Positions 27,911 to 37,275 are shown, counted from the first letter of the stretch. The stretch is DNA of 64,000 bases from Burkholderia anthina (GCF_902498995.1 NZ_CABVLY010000005.1:124001-188000), one strand, 5' to 3'. Made by a program: numbers and translations. The notes: generated from the sequence alone by a model not told the origin.

Positions 27911-29662
27911 TCAGTACCCGATCGCCGAACCGGCCGGGCGGCGCGGATCGTTGAAGCCGTACACGAAGCCGACGCGCACGTTGCCGGAGACCGACGAGTC
28001 GTTGCCGGAGCTCTGGCGGCTCGCCGCTTCGGTGCCCGGCAGGCCCACCAGGATCAGCTCGGCGGCACCCCACGGCGTCTGCTCGACCATCTTGTAGCCC
28101 ATGTTGCGCAGGATCGCGAGCGTGTCGGGCGACAGGCCGTAGGTTTCGTAATAGACCTCGTCGGGCAGCCATTGATGATGGATGCGCGGTGCGTCGACCG
28201 CGTCCTGCGGCGCCATCCCGTAGTCGATCACGTTCAGCACGGTCTGCAGCGTGATCGTGATGATCCGCGAGCCGCCCGGCGAGCCGACCACCATGAACAC
28301 CTTGCCGTCCTTCTTCACAATGGTCGGCGCCATCGACGACAGCGGACGCTTGCCCGGCGCGATCGAGTTGCGCATGCCCTGCACGAGGCCGAACAGGTTC
28401 TGCGCGCCGACCTTGACCGTGAAGTCGTCCATCTCGTCGTTCAGGAAGAAGCCCGTGCCCGGCGCAATGACCACGGCGCCGAAGCGGCCGTTGACCGTAT
28501 ACGTCGTCGACACCGCGTTGCCGTCGTGGTCGATGATCGAGTAATGCGTCGTTTCCGGCTTCTCGTGCACGCCGACGCCCGGCTGCACGTCGACCGACGG
28601 CGTTGCCGTGTCGGCGTGGATGCTCTGGCGGATCTGCGCCGCGTATTCCTTGCTCGTGAGCTTCGCGATCGGGTTGTCGATGAAGTTCGGGTCGCCCAGC
28701 AGCGTGTTGCGATCCTCGTACGCGTGGCGCATCGCTTCGGTCATGTAGTGGATCGACGCGGCCGAATGGTAGCCAAGCTTGCGCATGTCATACCCTTCGA
28801 GGATGTTCAGCGTCTCGCACATCGTCACGCCGCCCGAGCTCGGCGGCGGCGCCGACACGAACTCGTAGCCGCGATACGTGCAGGTCAGCGGCGCCATGTC
28901 CTGCGCGCGATACGACGCGAAATCCGCCGCCGTGATCAGCCCGCCGCCGCGCCTGGCCGCCGCTTCGACGATCTTCGGGATCTCGCCGTGATAGAACGCG
29001 TCGGGGCCCTGCTCTGCAATGCGCTCGAGCGTGCGCGCGAGATCCTTCTGCACCAGGCGGTCGCCCGGCTGCAGCGGCGTGCCGTCCGGACGCAGGAAGA
29101 TGCGCGCGGCGTCCGGGTCCTTCTTGAAGCGGTCGATCGTCGTGTCGAGGATGTCCGTATCGGCACGCGTCAGCACGAACCCGTCGCGCGCGAGCCGGAT
29201 CGCCGGCTCCATCACCTGCTTGCGCGTCAGCTTCCCGTACTTGCGCTGCGCGAGATCGAGGCCCGCGACCGTGCCCGGCACGCCGACCGCGCGATAGCCG
29301 TACAGGCTGTCGTCCGGAATGACGTTGCCCTTCGCATCGAGGTACATGTTCGCCGAAGCCGCCGCCGGCGCCGTTTCGCGGAAGTTGATGAAACGGTCGC
29401 GGCCGTCGGCCAGGTGAACGGTCATGAAACCGCCGCCGCCGATGTTGCCGCAGCACGGGTTGGTCACGGCCTGCGCGTAGCCGACCGCCACCGCCGCGTC
29501 CACCGCGTTGCCGCCTTCCTTCAGGATGTCGACGCCGATCTGCGACGCGAAATGCTGCGACGACACGACCATGCCGTTCTTCGCTTCGACCGCGGGTTCC
29601 GACGCCGCGAACGCGCACACGCTCATGGCCGACAACAGGGTGAGTACTACGAGCCGCCTCAT
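27911..29662 (-). CDS. ggt: Gamma-glutamyltransferase (periplasmic)
   Basis: A 583-residue Ntn-hydrolase precursor with a Sec signal (MRRLVVLTLLSAMSVCAFA). The autoprocessing and nucleophile site is Thr371 in ETTHYSIID, and the oxyanion and binding loop is APGKRPLSSMAPTIV. PCCGNIGGGGFM and RETAP belong to the large subunit. It cleaves the gamma-glutamyl bond of glutathione and similar compounds in the periplasm. The start has GGAGG 9 nt upstream. It is divergent from an RpiR regulator, and a DAACS carrier follows on the same strand. Confidence 0.96.
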   Translation of the reverse strand: MRRLVVLTLLSAMSVCAFAASEPAVEAKNGMVVSSQHFASQIGVDILKEGGNAVDAAVAVGYAQAVTNPCCGNIGGGGFMTVHLADGRDRFINFRETAPAAASANMYLDAKGNVIPDDSLYGYRAVGVPGTVAGLDLAQRKYGKLTRKQVMEPAIRLARDGFVLTRADTDILDTTIDRFKKDPDAARIFLRPDGTPLQPGDRLVQKDLARTLERIAEQGPDAFYHGEIPKIVEAAARRGGGLITAADFASYRAQDMAPLTCTYRGYEFVSAPPPSSGGVTMCETLNILEGYDMRKLGYHSAASIHYMTEAMRHAYEDRNTLLGDPNFIDNPIAKLTSKEYAAQIRQSIHADTATPSVDVQPGVGVHEKPETTHYSIIDHDGNAVSTTYTVNGRFGAVVIAPGTGFFLNDEMDDFTVKVGAQNLFGLVQGMRNSIAPGKRPLSSMAPTIVKKDGKVFMVVGSPGGSRIITITLQTVLNVIDYGMAPQDAVDAPRIHHQWLPDEVYYETYGLSPDTLAILRNMGYKMVEQTPWGAAELILVGLPGTEAASRQSSGNDSSVSGNVRVGFVYGFNDPRRPAGSAIGY

Positions 29663-30033
29663 GACGGAATCCTCCAGACAATTCAGATAACCGGGCCACA
29701 CCGGGGATGCGCGCCCAGTCGACGGACTGGGCGTCGCTGCTGATTCGACATGTAATGAACGATACATTTCAGCAAGGCCGCGATCATAGCATTGGCATTT
29801 TCATGTCAAAACCTAGGGTATTCACTGAATTTTTGCGCGAGCGCTTGTACCGCCAGGTGACTCGTTATGTTTGTTTCATTACAAATCAGGCGAAATGAGG
29901 CGCCGGATGATGCGTCCCTCCAATCGGCAGCCGCGCGCGGCCCGCGGCGCGCCGATCGGCTAACATGCGTGGAGTCGCCGGCAGACGCATGTCTGCCGTT
30001 TGTCATTCAGATACGAGAAAGCCGGAGTGCCCG
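29663..30033. other. Divergent control region between ggt and the RpiR gene
   Basis: No gene is seen in these 371 bp. The middle (29750-29870) is AT-richer than the surroundings. Two dyads stand out: ATGTA-N8-TACAT at 29749-29766, and GGCAGAC-GCAT-GTCTGCC at 29980-29997, next to the RpiR start. Either may be the regulator's site. Confidence 0.4.
29980..29997. promoter_or_regulatory. Dyad upstream of the RpiR gene
   Basis: GGCAGAC-GCAT-GTCTGCC has 7-bp perfect arms and lies 37 bp before the RpiR start codon. It could be an operator or a hairpin in the leader. Confidence 0.4.
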
Positions 30034-30912
30034 ATGGGGACAAGCATCAGGGCGTTGCTGCTATCCCAGATGGATAGCTTTACGCCGTCGGAACAGAAGG
30101 TCGCGCAAGCGTTGCTGGATCGCTACCCGAGCCTCGGGCTCGGGCCGATCGCGAGCGTCGCGAAGCAAGCCGAAGTCAGCGACCCGACCGTGTTCCGCTT
30201 CGTCGTGCGGATCGGCTTCCCGAACTACTCGTCGTTCCAGCAGGCGTTGCACGACGAGATCGACACGGCGATGAACTCGCCGCTCGCGCGCATGGATGCG
30301 TTCCATTCGGAATCCGGGATGCGCGACAGCCATGCGGCGATCTTCCAGCGGCTTTCGCAATCGCTCGCGACGACGATCGAAGGACTCGACGCCGCGGCGT
30401 TCGACGAAGCGGTAACGCTGCTGGCCGATCCCGATATCCGCGTGTTCTGCGGCGGCGGGCGGTATACCGCGCCGCTCGCTTCGCTGTTTTCGTTCACGCT
30501 CGCATATGCGCGGCCGCAGGTTCAATACGTCGAGCCGAACGTGAATCTCGCGTCCGTCTCGCTGGCCGACATGGGGCCCGGCGACGTGCTGGTCATTTTC
30601 GATTTTCGCCGCTACCAGAAGGACAGCATCCGGTTCGCGCAGGCCGCGCACCGGCTCGGCGCGCGGGTGCTGCTGATCACCGACGAATGGCGCTCGCCGA
30701 TCAGCGCGTTCGCGGAGATCGTGCTGCGGATCCTCGGGCGTCCGTTCGCGATGCTGCAGACCAACGTGCCTGCGCTGGCGCTCGCCGAAGCGCTCGTGAT
30801 CGGCGTGACGAACCAGCTTCCGGAACTCGCGCGGCAGCGGATGGAGAAGATCGAGCGGCTCAATAACGGCGGCATCGAGCAGGATACGAACCTGCGGGAT
30901 TTGCCCGAGTGA
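30034..30912 (+). CDS. MurR/RpiR-family transcriptional regulator
   Basis: A 292-residue regulator. The N-terminal HTH-6 domain (about residues 1-75) reads MDSFTPSEQKVAQALLDRYP...AEVSDPTVFRFVVRIGF. The C-terminal SIS sugar-phosphate-binding domain (about residues 125-260) has VFCGGGRYTAPLASLFSF and DVLVIFDFRRYQKDSI. The start is chosen for GGAG 7 nt upstream. It is divergent from ggt. The effector may be a phosphorylated sugar or amino sugar by family habit, though members next to ggt could sense something else. Confidence 0.92.
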   Translation: MGTSIRALLLSQMDSFTPSEQKVAQALLDRYPSLGLGPIASVAKQAEVSDPTVFRFVVRIGFPNYSSFQQALHDEIDTAMNSPLARMDAFHSESGMRDSHAAIFQRLSQSLATTIEGLDAAAFDEAVTLLADPDIRVFCGGGRYTAPLASLFSFTLAYARPQVQYVEPNVNLASVSLADMGPGDVLVIFDFRRYQKDSIRFAQAAHRLGARVLLITDEWRSPISAFAEIVLRILGRPFAMLQTNVPALALAEALVIGVTNQLPELARQRMEKIERLNNGGIEQDTNLRDLPE

Positions 30913-30942
30913 CGGTCGGCAGTCGCCATTCGGGCGTGGGGG

Positions 30943-32283
30943 TCAGCTTTCGACATCCTCGAGACTGAACACCTCCGTCTTGTCGTTATACGAAAAGACT
31001 TCGCCGTAACGCCCCCAGTCGATCACCGCATCCAGCGTTTCCTCGGCCGCTTCATCCGACAGGAAATCCTCCAGCTCCTGCTCGAAACGCACGCGCGGCG
31101 CGCGGTGGCCCGGGCGCTCGTTGAGCACCTTCCTGATCCGCGCCGCCAGCGGCACATGCTTGAGCAGGTGATCCGCGAACATCAGCTTGCGCTCCTGCGT
31201 GCCGAACTCGGCAAACACGCGCGCCGGCGGCGTCAGGAACACGTCGCCTTCGCGCACGTCCGCGAAACCGAGGTACTGCAGCACTTCGGCGATCGGGAAC
31301 AGTTCGTCCACTTCGAGATGCAGCGTGCGCGCGATTTCCGGCATGTCCGCGCGGCCATGGTACGGCGCCATCGCGAGCGTCTCGATCAGGCCGGCCATCA
31401 GGTTGGTCGACACCTGCGGCAGCCAGCTGCCGAGTTCGAGCCCCTTCTTCGTCGCCTCGTTGGTCTGGCGCGCGGTCATCTTCGCGTAGATGTCGTCGAC
31501 CAGCTTGCGGAAATCGGGATCCAGCCGGTTGCGCGGATGCTTGAACGGCACCTTGATCTCGGCGATCACGCGGCCCGGGTTCGACGACAGCACCAGAATC
31601 CGGTCGCACATGAACACCGCTTCCTCGATGTTGTGCGTGACGATCAGCACCGACTTGATCGGCATCCGGCCTTGCGTCCACAGGTCCAGCAGGTCGGTAC
31701 GCAGCGTTTCCGCGGTCAGCACGTCGAGTGCGGAGAACGGCTCGTCCATCAGCAGGATCGTCGGATCGACGACGAGCGCGCGCGCAAAGCCCACGCGCTG
31801 GCGCATCCCGCCCGACAGCTCGCGCGGATACGCGTTCTCGAAACCGTCGAGACCGATCAGGTCGATCGCCGCGAGCGCGCGTTCGCGCCGCTCGCGCGCG
31901 CCGACGCCGAGCGCTTCCAGCCCGGCTTCCACGTTCTGCAGCACGGTCAGCCACGGGAACAGCGCGAAGGTCTGGAACACCATCGCGACGCCTTCGGCCG
32001 GGCCGCGCAGCGGCTTGCCGAGATAGGTCACGTCGCCGCCGGTCGGCTCGATCAGGCCGGCGATGATGCGCAACAACGTGGATTTGCCCGACCCGGAACG
32101 GCCGAGCAGCCCGACGATCTCGCCTTCGCGCAGCGACAGGTTCGCATCGTCGAGCACGAGCAATTCGCCCTGCGACTTGTTGAAGCCGCGGTTCACGTGC
32201 TCGACACGCAGGATTTCCTCGCCGAGACGCGGCGGCTGGAGCGGCGCCTGGGCAGGGGCGTTGATGACGGTCGAATTTTGCAT
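30943..32283 (-). CDS. ABC transporter ATP-binding protein with AAA-associated C-terminal domain (nitrate/sulfonate/taurine class)
   Basis: 446 residues. The N-terminal ATPase has Walker A GRSGSGKST (about residue 60), signature LSGGMRQRVGFARAL, Walker B ILLMDEPFSALD and the H-loop VTHNIEEA. Residues from about 290 on form the AAA-associated domain (AAA_assoc_C) that rides on some ATPases of the nitrate/taurine importer class: GLIETLAMAPYHGRADMPEIARTLHLEVDELFPI, then WGRYGEVF. It is paired with the double permease upstream. No substrate-binding protein is encoded nearby, so the cargo is unknown. Confidence 0.92.
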   Translation of the reverse strand: MQNSTVINAPAQAPLQPPRLGEEILRVEHVNRGFNKSQGELLVLDDANLSLREGEIVGLLGRSGSGKSTLLRIIAGLIEPTGGDVTYLGKPLRGPAEGVAMVFQTFALFPWLTVLQNVEAGLEALGVGARERRERALAAIDLIGLDGFENAYPRELSGGMRQRVGFARALVVDPTILLMDEPFSALDVLTAETLRTDLLDLWTQGRMPIKSVLIVTHNIEEAVFMCDRILVLSSNPGRVIAEIKVPFKHPRNRLDPDFRKLVDDIYAKMTARQTNEATKKGLELGSWLPQVSTNLMAGLIETLAMAPYHGRADMPEIARTLHLEVDELFPIAEVLQYLGFADVREGDVFLTPPARVFAEFGTQERKLMFADHLLKHVPLAARIRKVLNERPGHRAPRVRFEQELEDFLSDEAAEETLDAVIDWGRYGEVFSYNDKTEVFSLEDVES

Positions 32284-32294
32284 CGTGCTTACTC

Positions 32295-34046
32295 TCAATC
32301 GAGACGGAGCCGGGATTCCGCATAGGCGTACATCGGACGCCACAGCAGGCGGTTGAACAAGGTAACGAACAGGGACATCACGGCGATGCCCAGGATGATC
32401 TTCGGGAAATCGCCAGCGATGGTGGTCTGCGCGATATATGCGCCCAGGCCGTGCGCGACGACCTTCGTGTCGCCCCATTGCACGAACTCGGACACGATGC
32501 TCGCGTTCCACGCGCCGCCCGACGCGGTGATCGCACCGGTCACGTAGTACGGGAAGATGCCGGGCAGGATCGCTTGCCGCCACCACTGCCAGCCGCGAAT
32601 GCGGAAGTTCTTCGTCGCTTCCTTGTAGTCGTTCGGGTAGGACATCGCGCCGGCGATCACGTTGAACAGGATGTACCACTGCGTGCCGAGCACGATCAGC
32701 GGCGACAGCCAGATGTCCGCGTTCAGGTGGAAGTGAACGATCACGATCACGAACACCGGGAACAGCAGGTTCGCGGGGAATGCGGCGAGGAACTGCGCGA
32801 GCGGCTGGATCTTCTCGGCCAGCTTCGGGCGCAGTCCGATCAGCACACCGAGCGGCACCCAGATCAACGACGCGATCGCGATCAGCACCAGCACGCGCAG
32901 CAGCGTGATGAGCCCGAGCACGAGCACGTGACCGACTTCGGCCATCGTCACGCCGGTCGCGACGAAACTGACGACGCGCCATACGACGTACACCGTCAGC
33001 AAGATCACGCACGCGCCCCACACGATGTCGCCGATGCGCGACGAGCGGCGGCTCGATGCGACGCGCGCACCGACACCCTTGAACGACGGCACGCGCAGCG
33101 GCACGCGAGCCGCCTGCGACAGCAGCCAGCCGGCCGGCACCAGCAACTGATGGATCAGGTGCGTACGGCGCAGCATGTCGAGCAGCCACGACTGCGGCGC
33201 ATCGCCCGACGCGGTGTTCTCCATCCGGAACTTGTCGGCCCACGCGACGAGCGGACGGAACAGGAACTGGTCGTACGCGAGGATCACGACCGACATCGCG
33301 ACGATCACCCAGCCCACCGCACCGAGGTTCTTGTCCGAGATGGCCTGCGCGAGATACGCGCCGATGCCCGGCAGCGTGATGATCTGGTTGCCGACGGTGA
33401 TGGCCTCCGATGCGACGACGAAGAACCAGCCGCCCGACATCGACATCATCATGTTCCAGATCAGGCCCGGCATCGAGAACGGCACCTCGAGCTTCCAGAA
33501 GCGCTGCCACGACGTCAGGTGGAAGCCGCGCGACACTTCGCTCAGGTCGCGCGGCACGGTGCGCAGCGACTGGTAGAAGCTGAACGTCATGTTCCATGCC
33601 TGGCTCGTGAAGATCGCGAAGATCGCCGCGAGTTCGGCGCCGAGCACGCGCCCCGGAAACAGCGCGAGAAAGAACGTGACCGTAAACGAGATATAGCCGA
33701 GCACCGGCACCGACTGCAGGATGTCGAGGATCGGGATCAGCACCATGCCCGCGCGGCGGCTTTTCGCGGCGAGCGTGCCGTAGACGAGCGTAAATACGAG
33801 CGACGCGACCATCGCGGCGAGCATCCGCAGCGTGGTGCGCAGCGCGTATTCAGGCAGGTTCGACGGATCGAGCGAGATCTTCTGCGTCTGCAGCACGCCG
33901 ATCGGCGCCATCGTCTGATGGAAACCGACGATCGCCATCGCGAGCAGGCAGATGATCAGCGGAAACGCGACGGCATCCCAGCGGTTGGGGAGCACGCGCC
34001 ACGCCGAGGCGTTCGCGGTGCGGTTCGGATCGAAACTGATATCCAT
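32295..34046 (-). CDS. ABC transporter permease, two fused TMD units
   Basis: A 583-residue inner-membrane protein with two tandem binding-protein-dependent transport permease domains (about residues 70-290 and 370-575). Each ends in an EAA-like cytoplasmic loop (SEVSRGFHLTSWQRFWKLEVPFSMPGL, and KEATKNFRIRGWQWWRQAILPGIFP). A fused dimer means one polypeptide supplies both membrane halves. The ATPase gene follows after 11 bp. The start at 34046 is chosen over ATG 34091 because the protein reads naturally from MDISFDPNRT; no strong RBS decides it. Confidence 0.9.
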   Translation of the reverse strand: MDISFDPNRTANASAWRVLPNRWDAVAFPLIICLLAMAIVGFHQTMAPIGVLQTQKISLDPSNLPEYALRTTLRMLAAMVASLVFTLVYGTLAAKSRRAGMVLIPILDILQSVPVLGYISFTVTFFLALFPGRVLGAELAAIFAIFTSQAWNMTFSFYQSLRTVPRDLSEVSRGFHLTSWQRFWKLEVPFSMPGLIWNMMMSMSGGWFFVVASEAITVGNQIITLPGIGAYLAQAISDKNLGAVGWVIVAMSVVILAYDQFLFRPLVAWADKFRMENTASGDAPQSWLLDMLRRTHLIHQLLVPAGWLLSQAARVPLRVPSFKGVGARVASSRRSSRIGDIVWGACVILLTVYVVWRVVSFVATGVTMAEVGHVLVLGLITLLRVLVLIAIASLIWVPLGVLIGLRPKLAEKIQPLAQFLAAFPANLLFPVFVIVIVHFHLNADIWLSPLIVLGTQWYILFNVIAGAMSYPNDYKEATKNFRIRGWQWWRQAILPGIFPYYVTGAITASGGAWNASIVSEFVQWGDTKVVAHGLGAYIAQTTIAGDFPKIILGIAVMSLFVTLFNRLLWRPMYAYAESRLRLD

Positions 34047-34126
34047 CGGTAGCGTCTTGGTCGAATTGAAAATCGATGGGGCCGGCCGCATGACGCGCGG
34101 CCGGGCGCGGCATCAGCCGACGCGGT

Positions 34127-35716
34127 TCAGAACAGGCCGTGCAGCGCCCAGTACAGGACGGCGGACAGCGCGATCGACGCGGGCAACGTGAGCACCCACG
34201 CGAGCACGAGGTTGCGCACCGTGTCCCAGCGCAGCCCCGCGCCGCTCGCGGTCATCGTGCCGGCCACGCCGGACGCGAGCACGTGCGTCGTCGACACCGG
34301 CAACCCGTATGCGTCGGCCATCCCGATCGTCAGCATCGCGACGGCTTCGGCGGACGCGCCCTGCCCGTACGTGAGGTGCGACTTGCCGATCTTCTCGCCG
34401 ACCGTCACGACGATCCGCTTCCAGCCGACCATCGTGCCGAGACCGAGCGCGATCGCGACGGCGACCTTCACCCACGTGGGGATGAACTTCGTCGCGCGGT
34501 CCATCTGCTGCTTGAACGCGTCGAGCGCGCTCGCATCCTCGGCGGAGAACGCCGGCGCCTTCGCCTTTTCCATCAGCCGGATCGCCTCGGACGCGACGTA
34601 CATGTTGTTGCGCACGTTGTCGACGAGGTTCTGCGGCACGCTCGCAATGCCGCCGGCCTGCGCGACCTGGTCGGCGATCGTGTCGGTGAGCTTGCGCAGC
34701 GCGGGAATCGTCGCGGGTGCCAGCTTGTGGGTGCGCACGTAGGCCTCGACGTCGGCGCGCGCGTCGCCCGACTGCGCGGCGGGGTCCGCGTACTTCACGA
34801 GCGTCGTCGATGCATGGCGCGCGACCGCGACGAACGTGCTCGTCTGGTCGGGCGTCACGGCCTTGTTCAGCGCATAGGCGGTCGGCATCACGCCGATCAG
34901 GATCAGCATGATGAGACCCATGCCCTTCTGCCCGTCGTTCGACCCGTGCGCGAACGACACGCCGGTGCAGGTGAGGATCAGCAGCAGGCGGATCCAGAAC
35001 GGCGGCGGCTTGTTGCCCTTCGGCTCCTGATACAGCGCCGGCACGCGCACGAGCGCCTTCAGCAGCAGCAACACGAGCGCGGATAGCACGAAGCCGACCA
35101 GCGGCGAGAACAGCAGCGCCTTGCCGACGCCGAGCGCCTGGTTCCAGTCGACGCCGCTCGTGCCCGACGGGCCGCTGACGATCTGGTTCATCAGCCCGAC
35201 GCCGATGATCGAGCCGACGAGCGTATGCGAGCTCGACGACGGCAGGCCGAAATACCAGGTCGCGAGGTTCCACGTGACGGCCGCGATCAGCAGCGCGAAC
35301 ACCATCGCGAAGCCCGACCCGCTGCCGACCTGCAGGATCAGTTCGACCGGCAGCAACTGCAGGATGCCGAACGCGACGGCGCCGCTCGAGACGAGCACGC
35401 CGCACAGGTTCCACAGCCCCGACCACACCACCGCCAGGTGCGGATCGAGCGAATGCGTATAGATGACGGTCGCGACCGCGTTCGCGGTGTCGTGAAAACC
35501 GTTCACGAATTCGAAGCCGAGCGCGATCAGCAGCGCGACGATGAGCAGCAGGAACGGCAGGATCGAGCTTTCCTTGACCGGGCCGAGATCCGCGCTCAGG
35601 TGAACGCCCACGTAGACGATACCGCAGGCAATGATCAGAAAAAACAGCGCGAGGCTGATGGTGCGTGTGCGATGGCTGGCGGCACCGCTGGTTTCCGTTG
35701 CCGCGAGATTCGGCAT
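34127..35716 (-). CDS. Pit-family inorganic phosphate transporter
   Basis: A 529-residue PiT carrier with the two family repeats: GFEFVNGFHDTANAVATVIYT near the N-terminus, and VSFAHGSNDGQKGMGL plus GLPVSTTHVLASGVAGTM near the C-terminus. A soluble helical insert (about residues 285-400, Ala/Asp-rich) splits the two halves. It moves phosphate, probably as metal phosphate, with protons. A triple Pho-box half-site array lies 55-87 bp upstream, so induction by phosphate limitation through PhoB is likely, which is less usual for low-affinity Pit carriers. Confidence 0.94.
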   Translation of the reverse strand: MPNLAATETSGAASHRTRTISLALFFLIIACGIVYVGVHLSADLGPVKESSILPFLLLIVALLIALGFEFVNGFHDTANAVATVIYTHSLDPHLAVVWSGLWNLCGVLVSSGAVAFGILQLLPVELILQVGSGSGFAMVFALLIAAVTWNLATWYFGLPSSSSHTLVGSIIGVGLMNQIVSGPSGTSGVDWNQALGVGKALLFSPLVGFVLSALVLLLLKALVRVPALYQEPKGNKPPPFWIRLLLILTCTGVSFAHGSNDGQKGMGLIMLILIGVMPTAYALNKAVTPDQTSTFVAVARHASTTLVKYADPAAQSGDARADVEAYVRTHKLAPATIPALRKLTDTIADQVAQAGGIASVPQNLVDNVRNNMYVASEAIRLMEKAKAPAFSAEDASALDAFKQQMDRATKFIPTWVKVAVAIALGLGTMVGWKRIVVTVGEKIGKSHLTYGQGASAEAVAMLTIGMADAYGLPVSTTHVLASGVAGTMTASGAGLRWDTVRNLVLAWVLTLPASIALSAVLYWALHGLF

Positions 35717-35770
35717 GAGGGGCTCCGGAGAGGTGATTCGGTGTCGCAGGCTATCGGGCGGCCATGACGC

Positions 35771-35803
35771 AAATGTGACATGTCACTTACAGGACATTGA
35801 CAG
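35771..35803 (-). promoter_or_regulatory. Pho box (three half-sites) upstream of pit
   Basis: On the minus strand, CTGTCAA-TGTC-CTGTAAG-TGAC-ATGTCAC gives three CTGTCAT-like heptamers at 11-bp spacing, the PhoB direct-repeat rule. It lies upstream of pit and 168 bp from the divergent phosphoesterase start, which it could also serve. Confidence 0.7.
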
Positions 35804-35971
35804 GTCATCCTGCTATGACCCCGTCTCGGCTCGCAAGCCGCGAGCACCGGGGTTCCGCCTCGTAACACGCGGGAATAAATCCGCCGCCGCATCGGTATCG
35901 CAAGCGAACGACGCCGGTTTATTTCCGGACGATCCGGCCGTCCGGTTCCGTCATACGATTGCGAGGCTCAC

Positions 35972-36916
35972 ATGTCTTCATCGACTCCCACCCGCCCGTC
36001 GCGCCGCAAAGCCCTGCAATGCATGGCGTTCGGCGGCCTCGGTACGCTGTTTACGCTGTCGGGCGGCATCCTGACGCCGTTCGACCTCGCGCTCGCGCAA
36101 AACGGCGAGCGCCCCTCCGCCGATGCGGGCCGGCCGTTGTTCGTGCAGATCAGCGACACGCACATCGGCTTCAACAAGGACGCGAATCCCGACGTCGCGG
36201 CGACGCTGCGGCAGACCATCGATCTCGTCAACGGCATGTCCGCCGCGCCCGCGCTGGCCATCCACACCGGCGACATCACGCACCTGTCCAAACCGGAGGA
36301 ATTCGACCGCGCGTCGCAACTGCTGTCCGCGCTGCGCGTGCCGGAGCTGCACACGGTGCCCGGCGAACACGACGTCACCGACGGGTCGGGCGCCGAGTAC
36401 TTCAGCCGGTTCGGCAGCGCGTCGAACAACCGCGGCTACTACAGCTTCGATCACGCGGGCGTGCACTTCGTCGCGCTCGTCAACGTGATGCACTTCAAAC
36501 CGAACGGGCTCGGCAGCTTCGGCGACGATCAGCTTGCATGGCTCGCGCAAGACCTGAAGGGACAGTCGTCGAGCACGCCGATCGTCGTGTTCTCGCACAT
36601 GCCGATGTGGACCATCTACGAACCGTGGGGCTGGGGCACCGGCGACGCGCCGCAGACGATGGCGCTGCTGCGCCGCTTCGGTTCCGTCACCGTGCTGAAC
36701 GGACACATCCACCAGATCGTGTCGAAGGTCGAGGGCAACGTGACGTTCCATACCGCGCGCTCCACCGCGTTCCCGCAGCCGACGGCCGGCAACGGGCCGG
36801 GCCCGGTGCCGCTCACGGTGCCGCGCGACCGGCTGCCCGCGATGCTCGGCGTCACGACGGTCGACTTCTCGGGCCATCCGCTCGCATCGTCGCTGCATGA
36901 CGCGACGCTCGCATGA
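35972..36916 (+). CDS. Tat-exported calcineurin-type metallophosphoesterase
   Basis: A 314-residue enzyme starting with a twin-arginine signal (SRRKALQCMAFGGLGTLFTLSGG). The metallophosphoesterase ligands follow in order: ISDTHIGF (Asp-x-His), HTGDITH (Gly-Asp), PGEHDV (GNHD-like, with Glu in place of Asn), VFSHMPMW and LNGHIHQI (GHxH). It acts in the periplasm on an unknown phosphoester. Its stop is followed within 18 bp by a cupredoxin gene, so the two are co-transcribed. The shared intergenic region carries a Pho box that may also drive it. Confidence 0.92.
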   Translation: MSSSTPTRPSRRKALQCMAFGGLGTLFTLSGGILTPFDLALAQNGERPSADAGRPLFVQISDTHIGFNKDANPDVAATLRQTIDLVNGMSAAPALAIHTGDITHLSKPEEFDRASQLLSALRVPELHTVPGEHDVTDGSGAEYFSRFGSASNNRGYYSFDHAGVHFVALVNVMHFKPNGLGSFGDDQLAWLAQDLKGQSSSTPIVVFSHMPMWTIYEPWGWGTGDAPQTMALLRRFGSVTVLNGHIHQIVSKVEGNVTFHTARSTAFPQPTAGNGPGPVPLTVPRDRLPAMLGVTTVDFSGHPLASSLHDATLA

Positions 36917-36933
36917 CGTACCGGGAGACCGAC

Positions 36934-37275
36934 ATGAACCGCTTCGGGAAACCGGCGCTGCCGGCCGCGCTGTTCCTGTGTGCGGCGATCGGCGGCACAC
37001 CGCTCGCCGCGTTCGCGCAGGGCCCGGCCGACTCGCTCGTGACGATCCGCAATTTCATGTTTTCGCCGATGTCGACCACGATCAAGGCCGGCACGACGAT
37101 CACGTGGAAGAATCTCGACGCCGAACCGCATACCGTCGTCAACGACGCGGGGATCTTTCATTCGAAGGCGCTCGACCAGGACGAAACCTATTCGTTCCGC
37201 TTCGACAAGCCGGGCGTATACAAGGTGTTCTGTGGGATCCATCCTTATATGAAGGAGACGATCACCGTCGAATGA
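36934..37275 (+). CDS. Periplasmic cupredoxin (amicyanin/plastocyanin-like)
   Basis: A 113-residue small blue-copper-type protein with a Sec signal ending AAFAQ. The copper ligands are in place: His in AEPHTVVND, then Cys, His and Met in VFCGIHPYMKET. MFSPMSTTIKAGTTITWKNLD is the usual strand before the first ligand. GGGAG sits 6 nt before ATG 36934. An upstream ATG at 36913 overlaps the phosphoesterase stop and is less likely. It is probably an electron carrier or copper-binding partner of the phosphoesterase product. Confidence 0.9.
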   Translation: MNRFGKPALPAALFLCAAIGGTPLAAFAQGPADSLVTIRNFMFSPMSTTIKAGTTITWKNLDAEPHTVVNDAGIFHSKALDQDETYSFRFDKPGVYKVFCGIHPYMKETITVE

